Part shown: piece after piece, positions 35,530 through 44,100 of the stretch
How positions within the stretch are numbered: the stretch's first letter is position 1
How the letters are laid out: each line of letters begins with the position of its first letter
Origin: JAIBAJ01 sp965284645
Lineage (GTDB): Bacteria; Bacteroidota; Bacteroidia; JAIBAJ01
DNA length: 64,000 nucleotides
Reading direction: 5' to 3'
Assembly: GCA_965284645.1 (NCBI GenBank)
Contig: OZ260106.1
Location: 1,302,001 to 1,366,000 of the forward strand
Made by a program: the position numbers and the translations under genes
Notes under the pieces: generated by a model
Seen by the model: the letters and a program-made list of their open reading frames with translations, nothing else
What the model was told of the DNA's origin: nothing
The model's database searches: none

Positions 35530-38500
35530 ATGACCATTAAGGAATTTAAACCAAGACAGGTAATAAATAAGGCATTTCTCAAAATCAAACCAAGTAGAAT
35601 TGAAATTGAAAAGTTCAAGTCAAACTTAATTGAGCTTCTTGAACGGATTAATGATTCAGAATCAGAAGAGTTTCATAAAAACCTAGTTATTGATTTTCTT
35701 AAGAAAACCTATTACGAACCAAACCACTTTGTAAATACAAAGGGCAGAAATGACCTTGTTATCCACAATGGGTCAATTGCAAAGTCAACTGTAGGGGTAA
35801 TTGTTGAGGCAAAAAAGCCAACAAACAAAACAGAAATGATTTCTACGAAAAGGCTTAATGTTAAGGCCTTTCACGAATTGATCCTTTACTACCTAAGGGA
35901 AAGGATTACCCATAAGAACCTCGAGATTAAACATTTGGTTGCCACGAACATTAATGAATGGTATGTTTTTGAGGCAACAATGTTTGATAGGCTTTTCGCC
36001 CAAAATAAGGATTTAGTAAAGCAATTTACTGAGTTTGAGAATGGTAGGCTTTCTGAAGTAAAAACAGAGTTCTTTTATAAACAGATTGCTGAACCTTTTG
36101 TTTCTGAGATAGATTCAGAAATTGAATACACATACTTTAATATCCAAGAATTCCAGAGAATATTAAAAAACAAAGATAAAAACGATGATACTTCATTAAT
36201 TCCGCTATTCAAGCTTTTATCCCCTGAACATTTATTAAAACTACCATTTGCAAATGACAGTAACAGTTTAGATAAAAAGTTCTATGGGGAATTATTGCAT
36301 ATTATCGGATTGACAGAGACAAAGGATGGAGGGAAAAAGCTAATTGAGCGAAAAAAGGAAGGAGAAAGAAATTCAGGCTCTATATTGGAAGATACCATTA
36401 TCCAATTAGATAGCCTTGATAAGTTAGAACGGTTAAATAAACCTTCGAATTTTGGTGAAACAACCGAAGAAAGACTTTTTAATGTTGCTCTTGAACTTTC
36501 AATTACCTGGATAAATAGAATCTTGTTTTTAAAACTTCTTGAAGCGCAGTTGATTACTTACCATAAGGGGGATAAGTCATTTTCATTTTTGAATTCAAGA
36601 AAAATAAAGGAATATGATGACTTAAACAGTTTGTTCTTTCAGGTACTGGCCAGAAGACACGGAAAAAGGAATGAAGATGTAAAAAAGTCATTTGAAAAGG
36701 TACCTTATCTAAATAGTTCCTTGTTTGAACCAACAGGATTAGAACAAGTTACACTGTTTATAAGCAATCTTAAAGATGATAAAACGATCCCCTTATTTCC
36801 TCAAACAGTTCTAAAAGACCAACAGGGAAAGAAAAGAACTGGGAGTTTAACTACATTAGAATATCTGTTTGAGTTTTTAAATGCTTATGATTTTAGTGGG
36901 GAAGGGTCAGAGGATATTCAGGAAGAAAACAAAACTCTTATCAATGCTTCGGTATTAGGTTTGATATTTGAGAAAATTAATGGTTATAAGGACGGATCAT
37001 TTTTTACTCCAGGGTTTATTACAATGTATATGTGCAGGGAGACCATTAGAAAAGCTATTATCCAAAAATTCAATGAGCAAAAAAAATGGGATTGTGCTTC
37101 AATTGATGATTTATATGAAAAAATAACAGATAGAGTTGAGGCAAATCAAATAGTTAATAGTTTAAAATTGGTTGATCCAGCAGTTGGATCGGGGCATTTT
37201 TTAGTTTCTGCCTTAAATGAAATAATTGCTGTTAAAAATGATTTACGCATTCTACAAGATAGAGCTGGAAAGCGATTAAAGGAATATCAAGTGGAAATTG
37301 TAAATGATGAATTAATCATTACTGATGAGAATGGAGAATTGTTTGAATATAATCCATTAAACAAAGAAAGTCAAAGGGTTCAAGAGGCTTTATTTCATGA
37401 AAAGCAAACCATTATTGAGAATTGTCTTTTTGGAGTTGATTTGAATTCTAATTCAGTTAAAATTTGTAGGCTACGGTTATGGATAGAGTTACTTAAAAAT
37501 GCATATTATAAAAATTCAAATGAACTTGAGACCCTTCCCAATATTGATATAAATATCAAAAGTGGAAATTCTTTGATTAGTCGTTTTTCTTTGGATTCGA
37601 ACTTGAAGCAAGCATTGAAAAAGAGTAAATGGACAATTGATAGTTATAAGGTAGCTGTTGACACCTATAGAAATGCTGAGAATAAAGAACAAAAAAGGGA
37701 AATGGAAAAATTGATTTCGGATATAAAGTCTGATTTCAGGAGTGAAATTTCAAGGAATGATCCAAAGTATTTGAAATTGCAAAAACTAGAATATGATTTT
37801 GGTTTATTAGTAGCACCTAATATTTTTAAAGAAGAGGGAGGTGGTGATTTATATGGAACAAAGGAAAACCAAAAGAAGGCAAAACAAAGGGAAGAGTCAT
37901 TGTTAATAGAGATTCGAAAATTAAAGGCAGAATTGGAAGAAATTAAATCCAATAAAATGTTTGAGAATGCTTTTGAATGGCGATTTGAATTTCCTGAAGT
38001 TCTTGATGAAGAAGGCGGTTTTATAGGTTTTGATGTTGTATTAGGTAACCCACCTTATGTACAGTTGCAAAAAATGGGTTTGGATGGGGACAATTTGGGT
38101 AAAATGGGTTTTGAAACCTATACTAAAACGGGTGACATTTATAGCTTATTCTATGAATTGGGGTACAGAATCCTTAAACCCTTCGGTGTTTTGAATTTTA
38201 TTACATCTAATAAATGGATGAGGGCTGGATATGGAGAAAGCACAAGAAGGTTCTTTGTTGAAAGAACAAATCCGATTTTATTGCTTGATTTTGCAGGATT
38301 GAAGATTTTTGATGAGGCAACAGTTGATACGAATATTCTAATGTTCGAAAAGGATAAATACCAACAAAGGACATTGGCATGCATAGTAAAGGAGGATATG
38401 TTAAAAGATTTGAGCGTTTTTACTAGACAAATGGGAGAAACTGTAACCTTTATAAATGATGCAAGTTGGGTTATACTTTCAGAAATGCAACAAAGGATAA

Positions 38501-39315
38501 AGTCAAAAATCGAACAGAATGGAATACCCCTTAAAAATTGGGATATTTCTATAAACTACGGAATAAAAACAGGGCTAAATGATGCATTTATTATTTCAGG
38601 TGACCAACGCAAATTACTAATTGAGGAAGACCCTAAAAGTGATGAAATTATTAGACCTATTTTGCGTGGCAGGGATATAAAAAGATATGGCTATGATTTT
38701 GCTGATTTATGGCTTATTTATATTCCATGGCATTTCCCACTTCCAATTAGCTCAGAAATCCAGGGAGCATCAACTATTGCTGAACAATTATTTAAGGAAC
38801 AATATCCGGCAATTTATAAACATTTACTAAAATACAAAATGGAATTGAGTGATCGAAATAAGGCAGAAACTGGAATTCGATACGAATGGTACGCACTTCA
38901 AAGATGGGGTGCTAATTATTGGGAGGATTTATCTAAACAGAAAATAGTTTGGAAACGAGTTGGTTCACTTTTAAAGTTTTCTTTTGATGAAACGGGAAAA
39001 ATGGCATTAGATAGCACATGTTTTGCAACAGGAAAACAAATTAAGTTTCTAGTTGCAGTACTAAATTCAAAAATGGGACATTATTTAATGAAAGACTCAC
39101 CCCAAACAGGGACTGGTGATTTACTAATTAGTGTTCAAGCTATAGAACCATTGCGGGTTCCTTTGCCTGATGAAAAAACAGATATTTATATTGGGAAGAT
39201 CGTTGATTCCTTAATCGAAAAACATGATGATAAGTTAGAACATGAGATAAATAAGATTGTTTATTCTCTATATAAACTGGATAAACAAGAGATTGCATTT
39301 ATTGAATCTCAATAA
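35530..39315 (+). CDS. Type IIG restriction-modification enzyme with switchable specificity domain
   Basis: The product is 1261 residues, a single-chain nuclease-methyltransferase of the Eco57I/BREX-PglX-like group. The N-terminal PD-(D/E)xK nuclease has Asp75 and Glu93-Ala-Lys95. The adenine methyltransferase has motif I DPAVGSGHF at 549 and motif IV NPPY at 840-843. Target recognition is C-terminal (about 970-1261), beginning right after SVFTRQMG at 962-969. The DNA coding for that octapeptide is a 23-bp sequence repeated in inverted orientation at 40188-40210. The enzyme would methylate host DNA at a specific sequence and cut unmodified DNA. A second recognition domain waits in reverse at 39299-40192. 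Confidence 0.9.
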   Translation: MTIKEFKPRQVINKAFLKIKPSRIEIEKFKSNLIELLERINDSESEEFHKNLVIDFLKKTYYEPNHFVNTKGRNDLVIHNGSIAKSTVGVIVEAKKPTNKTEMISTKRLNVKAFHELILYYLRERITHKNLEIKHLVATNINEWYVFEATMFDRLFAQNKDLVKQFTEFENGRLSEVKTEFFYKQIAEPFVSEIDSEIEYTYFNIQEFQRILKNKDKNDDTSLIPLFKLLSPEHLLKLPFANDSNSLDKKFYGELLHIIGLTETKDGGKKLIERKKEGERNSGSILEDTIIQLDSLDKLERLNKPSNFGETTEERLFNVALELSITWINRILFLKLLEAQLITYHKGDKSFSFLNSRKIKEYDDLNSLFFQVLARRHGKRNEDVKKSFEKVPYLNSSLFEPTGLEQVTLFISNLKDDKTIPLFPQTVLKDQQGKKRTGSLTTLEYLFEFLNAYDFSGEGSEDIQEENKTLINASVLGLIFEKINGYKDGSFFTPGFITMYMCRETIRKAIIQKFNEQKKWDCASIDDLYEKITDRVEANQIVNSLKLVDPAVGSGHFLVSALNEIIAVKNDLRILQDRAGKRLKEYQVEIVNDELIITDENGELFEYNPLNKESQRVQEALFHEKQTIIENCLFGVDLNSNSVKICRLRLWIELLKNAYYKNSNELETLPNIDINIKSGNSLISRFSLDSNLKQALKKSKWTIDSYKVAVDTYRNAENKEQKREMEKLISDIKSDFRSEISRNDPKYLKLQKLEYDFGLLVAPNIFKEEGGGDLYGTKENQKKAKQREESLLIEIRKLKAELEEIKSNKMFENAFEWRFEFPEVLDEEGGFIGFDVVLGNPPYVQLQKMGLDGDNLGKMGFETYTKTGDIYSLFYELGYRILKPFGVLNFITSNKWMRAGYGESTRRFFVERTNPILLLDFAGLKIFDEATVDTNILMFEKDKYQQRTLACIVKEDMLKDLSVFTRQMGETVTFINDASWVILSEMQQRIKSKIEQNGIPLKNWDISINYGIKTGLNDAFIISGDQRKLLIEEDPKSDEIIRPILRGRDIKRYGYDFADLWLIYIPWHFPLPISSEIQGASTIAEQLFKEQYPAIYKHLLKYKMELSDRNKAETGIRYEWYALQRWGANYWEDLSKQKIVWKRVGSLLKFSFDETGKMALDSTCFATGKQIKFLVAVLNSKMGHYLMKDSPQTGTGDLLISVQAIEPLRVPLPDEKTDIYIGKIVDSLIEKHDDKLEHEINKIVYSLYKLDKQEIAFIESQ
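38413..38435 (+). repeat. Left inverted repeat of the invertible specificity cassette
   Basis: The 23 bp begin AGCGTTTTTACTAG and end AAATGGG. They are identical, in reverse orientation, to 40188-40210; the match stops abruptly on both sides. It codes for SVFTRQMG at the junction between methyltransferase and recognition domain. It probably serves as the crossover site of the neighbouring invertase. Confidence 0.88.
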
Positions 39316-40187
39316 AGCCAATGGCATCTCGCTCTTCCTTTGTTAAATTATATAAATCAAATATTTTCTCGTCAATTTGCATTTCTAAATTCTTTGTTGG
39401 TTTTTGTTTCAAAATTTGATCTTGAACAGCAAGGACTAAAGATTCAAATTCCATATTTTTTTCCTTTGATATTTCAATTACCCGGATTTTATCAAAGAAA
39501 ATTTTCCTTAATTCCCTTGTTCCACCCTGTAGTTCAGGAAAATTGTCAATAAAACAGTATTTAAATAGTGATGAATTTAGAAAGGCTGTTAGAAATTCAA
39601 GATTATTACCGGTAATCATAAATGATTTGTCGTTTTGCATAAATCCAAGATTGTCCAAACAAAATGGCAAAAACTTTGTCATATTGGGATAAACAATTTT
39701 CTGCTTAGAAAAATCCTCCCAATAACTTATACTATCTTGTGTTTCAAACCATCTATTAGTCGTTCTTTTTCTAGACTTTATAGTTCCCCCATTTAATTTA
39801 TATGTCCTTCCAGTTTGTTCTAAACGCTCAATTCCAAAAGTTAAAAGGTGCTTTTTTATAGCGGGGTACTCCTCAATATCAATTTTCAAACTTGGGAATG
39901 TGGTGATCAAATATAGGTCTGCAAAGTCATATGAATATCGTTTAATATCACGACCACGAAGAATTGGTCTTATAATATCAACAGATTTTGGGTCTTCATT
40001 TATTAATCTTTCCCTAGTCATACCATCAATAATAAATGCTTCATTATATCCTGTTAATATTCCTCTATAGATTTTGATATCCCAATCTTTAAGTGGTACA
40101 CCATAAGATTCAACTTTATTTCTAATTCTTTGCTCAATTGGATTTTGAACAGTCCAACTTCCTTCCCTTGGAAAAACACATTCCATA
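38436..40187. other. Predicted invertible DNA segment (1.75 kb)
   Basis: The segment lies between the two 23-bp inverted repeats and holds both recognition domains back to back. Inversion would exchange them while keeping nuclease, methyltransferase and promoter fixed. The reading frame across the crossover is the same in both orientations (SVFTRQMG followed by ETV now, MECV after inversion). Confidence 0.82.
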
Positions 40188-40192
40188 CCCAT
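39299..40192 (-). CDS. Silent alternative specificity domain (cassette, no own start)
   Basis: Translated on the minus strand this gives 297 residues aligning with residues 968-1261 of the type IIG enzyme. The shared core is DPKS, IIRPILRGRDIKRY, YDFADL and YWED-SKQKIV. Outside those blocks the two differ, as alternative target recognition domains do. The only ATG lies inside the 23-bp repeat and no promoter is seen. The fragment is therefore a donor cassette, not a free gene. The cassettes meet tail to tail, overlapping 17 bp. After inversion it would be fused in frame to residue 967, giving a 1264-residue enzyme. Confidence 0.85.
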   Translation of the reverse strand: MGMECVFPREGSWTVQNPIEQRIRNKVESYGVPLKDWDIKIYRGILTGYNEAFIIDGMTRERLINEDPKSVDIIRPILRGRDIKRYSYDFADLYLITTFPSLKIDIEEYPAIKKHLLTFGIERLEQTGRTYKLNGGTIKSRKRTTNRWFETQDSISYWEDFSKQKIVYPNMTKFLPFCLDNLGFMQNDKSFMITGNNLEFLTAFLNSSLFKYCFIDNFPELQGGTRELRKIFFDKIRVIEISKEKNMEFESLVLAVQDQILKQKPTKNLEMQIDEKIFDLYNLTKEERDAIGFIEIQ

Positions 40193-40210
40193 TTGTCTAG
40201 TAAAAACGCT
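40188..40210 (-). repeat. Right inverted repeat of the invertible specificity cassette
   Basis: It is the exact reverse complement of 38413-38435, with 23 of 23 bases matching. It lies at the open end of the silent cassette, 84 bp before the invertase start codon. Adjacent bases on both sides differ between the copies, which marks the repeat as the conserved unit. Confidence 0.88.
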
Positions 40211-40253
40211 GGTTTTTATGTCATAAAAAATGCAAGCTTTTATTTTATCTAGT

Positions 40254-40290
40254 TTTGGTTTAAATTAAACAATAAATATTTTAAACCAAA
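40254..40290. promoter_or_regulatory. Dyad at the invertase promoter
   Basis: TTTGGTTTAAA (40254-40264) and TTTAAACCAAA (40280-40290) are perfect 11-bp arms, 15 bp apart, ending 4 bp before the invertase ATG. Likely an operator, perhaps autoregulatory, or an accessory recombinase-binding site. Confidence 0.5.
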
Positions 40291-40294
40291 CACT

Positions 40295-40903
40295 ATGATT
40301 TACGGATACATTCGGGTAAGTACAGACAAACAAACAGTTGAAAACCAACGTTTCGAATTAAACCAATTTTGTGAAAAGCAAACTTTAGTAATTGATAAAT
40401 GGATTGAAGAAACCATTTCTGGCTCAAAAACAGTTCAGGAAAGGAAACTTGGTTTGTTACTTAAAAAAATGAAGAAAGGTGATGTAATGATTTGCTCCGA
40501 ATTGTCAAGATTAGGGCGGAATTTATTAATGATAATGGGGATATTGAATGAATGTATGAATAGGGAAATACAAGTATGGACTATCAAGGATAACTACCGA
40601 TTAGGTAGCGATATAAACTCAAAAGTTCTTGCCTTCGCATTTGGATTATCCGCTGAAATTGAAAGAAACCTTATTTCTCAAAGAACAAAGGAGGCATTAG
40701 CTAGAAAGAAAGCTGAAGGCGTAATTTTAGGCAGACCCAAAGGAAGAAAATCAAGCAAGACAAAACTTACAGGTCAAGAAAAGAGAATCAAAGAACTACT
40801 TAACAAAAGGGTATCCTATTCAGCTATTGGTAGAATACTTGGTGTGCATAGGTTAACTGTTAGTAGTTATGTGAAAGGAGGTAGACTTGAACTCATTGAA
40901 TAG
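40295..40903 (+). CDS. Small serine recombinase, DNA-invertase type
   Basis: The product is 202 residues. The catalytic domain begins MIYGYIRVSTDKQTVENQR, with Ser9 as nucleophile; CSELSRLGRNLL carries the conserved arginines. The long E helix (AFGLSAEIERNLISQRTKEALARKKAEG) is followed by GRPKGRKSS and a C-terminal helix-turn-helix (YSAIGRILGVHRLTVSSYVK). Length and features match the invertase/resolvase group, including Bacteroides Mpi, which flips many promoters. Lying directly outside the specificity cassette, it is the obvious candidate to invert it; a distant target is also possible. Confidence 0.9.
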   Translation: MIYGYIRVSTDKQTVENQRFELNQFCEKQTLVIDKWIEETISGSKTVQERKLGLLLKKMKKGDVMICSELSRLGRNLLMIMGILNECMNREIQVWTIKDNYRLGSDINSKVLAFAFGLSAEIERNLISQRTKEALARKKAEGVILGRPKGRKSSKTKLTGQEKRIKELLNKRVSYSAIGRILGVHRLTVSSYVKGGRLELIE

Positions 40904-41146
40904 TAGCTCTCAATTAATATTACCTGAAAGTTAAATTTTATTGAATTTAATTAAATATTTGGTACTAGTTTAATTTTCTAAATCCTTTTCAAATAAGGGA
41001 TACGAAATATTTTAGTAATTAGAACTGATATTTTTGAAAATAAAAGTTAAAAATTTATTTTTTTGTTCCAAAAATATTCTTTAAAGTTGCATTATCGTTC
41101 AAGTTTATACTTGAATATAAAAACCTTAAAATACTACCATATCCCT

Positions 41147-44100
41147 ATGAAAAGATTATTAGGCATTTGTATTGCCACTGGCATTTTATTGACTTTATTT
41201 TCGCAAATTCTTCTTGCACAGGTTCAATTAATTCCAACAAAAAGTGATTTTGGTGGTGGTTATAATATTTCCTGTATTGGTGTTTCAGATGGTAGTATAT
41301 CATTGGCTGTTATAGGAGCTGATTCCCTTACCTTGACATTATATAAAGGTGAAACCAAACTTGATTCCAACTTTGTAAATTCTTTACCAAAAGTATGGAA
41401 CAGTTTATCGTTTGGTTCTTACAGAATATATGGCTATCTTAATGACAGCCTTGTTGCAGGGGATACCTTGGTTCTTTATCAGCCTTCTTCTTTGGGACTG
41501 GCTAGTTCTGAAATCGTAAAACAAAGCTGTAACCCTGGGGGTGATGGATCTGTTTCTTTTGATATACAGGGAGGTGTAAATCCTTACCGTTATAGTTGGA
41601 CAGGTAGATCAGATACAACCTCCATTATCGATAGCCTTATTGCAGGGAATTATAGTGTAACAGTTACAGATGCTAATGAATGTAGTTTTAATCATTCCTT
41701 TACTGTTGGCACAGCTAATGCACCTCAAGTTACCTTGCATGTTACGGGATTAAACCAATGGGGTTATCATGTGAATTGTGCGGAAGATGAAACGGCCAAT
41801 GTTTGGGTTAGTTTTAGTGAAAACGCATCGAATTTAGACATCAATTGGGATATTACTAAGAAGGTAACTTCAGTTGAAAAGGGTGAATTTTCGGTAGATA
41901 CGATTGTAAATACCAGCCATGTTTTTATTGCCAATTTGGATAGTTTAAATGATGTTGGTGCAGGATTATATCGAGTAACCATTACCAATGCATCTGGATG
42001 TTCAGTAACAGATAGTATCGAAGTCTTAGCACCTATCGTTTTCTTTTCTGAACACAAAGCAGCATGTAATAGCAATTGGTATCCAGGTTCACAGCAATGG
42101 GGGATGAAATTTTGGGAAAACCTATACGGTGGAATTACGCCCTACCATGCTTATGGTACAGGAAGTTCATTACAAGACACATTGTATGTTTATTCTGGTA
42201 CTACCTATTTTTTAGATGTTCATGATGCGGCAGGTTGCAGAACAAGCAGTATTTCAGGTCCATTTCAAATTGGTGAAACAACCCTTGCTGGTATGCTTCA
42301 ATCCATGTGCAATCTTAGTTTTGGTTCTCATGTTCCCGTGCAATTGGTGCTTACAAAACAAGACTACGAAGGCGGAGCCAATGTTTCGTGTTATGGTGCA
42401 GAAGATGGTAGTATTTCAACCGCTGTTATTGGTGCAGATACACTAACCATTGTATTAAAGAAGAATGGGCTTGTTGTTGATTCAAGCCTTGTGAATTCCT
42501 TTCCAAAAGTTTGGTCAGAGTTAGGTGCTGGTAATTATAAAGTCTTTGCCTACAGAGGCTCAATACCCGTAACATCAGATTCAATTAAACTATTTAATCC
42601 ACAACTATTACATTTAAAATCAAGTACCTTGGTAAAGGAAAGTTGCAGTCCGGGTGGGGATGGTAGTATTTTTATTGATATCTCAGGTGGGGTTCAACCT
42701 TATTCTTACCAATGGAATGGCCGATCCGATACAATAGCAACAATTGATAGTTTGCAGGCTGGTTCATATACTTATTCCGTTACGGATGCCAATGGTTGTG
42801 AAACCAATTCAACCATCGCTTTGGGCAATACTGGAATTCCTACCATTTCTGTAAATTCGACCTCCATTAACCAATGGGGTTATCATCTCGATTGTTGGAA
42901 TGATGAATCTGTTAATGTTTGGGCAACAGTTGGTGGAACAGGAAACCTGGAGGTTAATTGGCGGGTGAAAGAAATAGAAGGTACTATTCAGGATGATTTT
43001 TTTGGAATGGTCGATTCCAGCCTATCCACAAACACGTATTATGTGTCCAATATGGATACCTTAAAAGGAGTTACTTCAGGTTGGTATATAGCCACAGTAG
43101 GAAATGGTTCAGGATGTACAGTAAAAGATAGTATTGAAATAAAAGCACCTTACAAATTGGGTAGCCAGCTAAAAATTAATTGCAATCCTGCCTATACTTT
43201 AGGCTGTAATTGTTATGCAATTGAGTTGGACATTAAACCGGTAGGAGGTATTCCACCTTATACCGTATTAGGGCATAGCAATGTAAGCCAGGACAGTTTA
43301 TTGGTTTTTGCAGATCAAACGCATTTTTTAACGTTAAGTGATGCGGCTGGTTGTAAAACAAGTTTTGAGGGAGGCGATACATTAACAATCAATTTAAATG
43401 ATGAAGCTATACATGGAATTTGCGGATTGGACATGAGTGGGCAATTAACCCTTATTGCAGGTAATAAATCGGTTTATCCGGGTGGTTACAATGTATCCAG
43501 ACATGGAGCATCGGATGGGGAAATTTCGTTTATGCATTATGCGGGTTGCATGGAAGACCATCAGTTGTACATCAAAAAATTACCGAACGGGAATTTGGAT
43601 AGTTTGACCAATGCAAGTGCCAGTGGATTAAGTGCAGGAAATTACAAAGCTTATGTTCACAGTTGTGGTGGCACACAGGTAGATTCCATATCCTTTCAAA
43701 TAACAGAACCACAAGAGTTAAGTTCTGCAATTAGCGTAAGTTATTCAAGCAATTGCAATGGTTTGGTAAATGCTACCTTATTTGCACAGGTGAGTGGAGG
43801 TGTTGCAGGATATACATATCAGTGGACACAATCCATTGAAGGAGGACAGCCTACCGAGATTGGTGAAGGATATAATATGTTGACTATTTCTTCATTTGGG
43901 GCTTATTTTCTAAGGGCAATAGATGCCAATGGAGATACGACCCAAGCACAGATAGAAATTACTCCAGCAGCCCAATTGAGCATTCAAGCCAATGCTGTTG
44001 CTAAATACGGAGAATACCACACTCGTTGCGATGTGGGTGATGGCGAAATTGCGGTTCATCTTACAGGAGGTATTTCACCATATTATATTCATATAAATGG

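Noticed and set aside
38640..39990. Second crossover site in the shared DPKS...RGRDIKRY block of the two specificity cassettes
   Set aside because: Protein is conserved but the DNA differs every few bases; no inverted identity longer than about 9 bp, so site-specific recombination there is unlikely.
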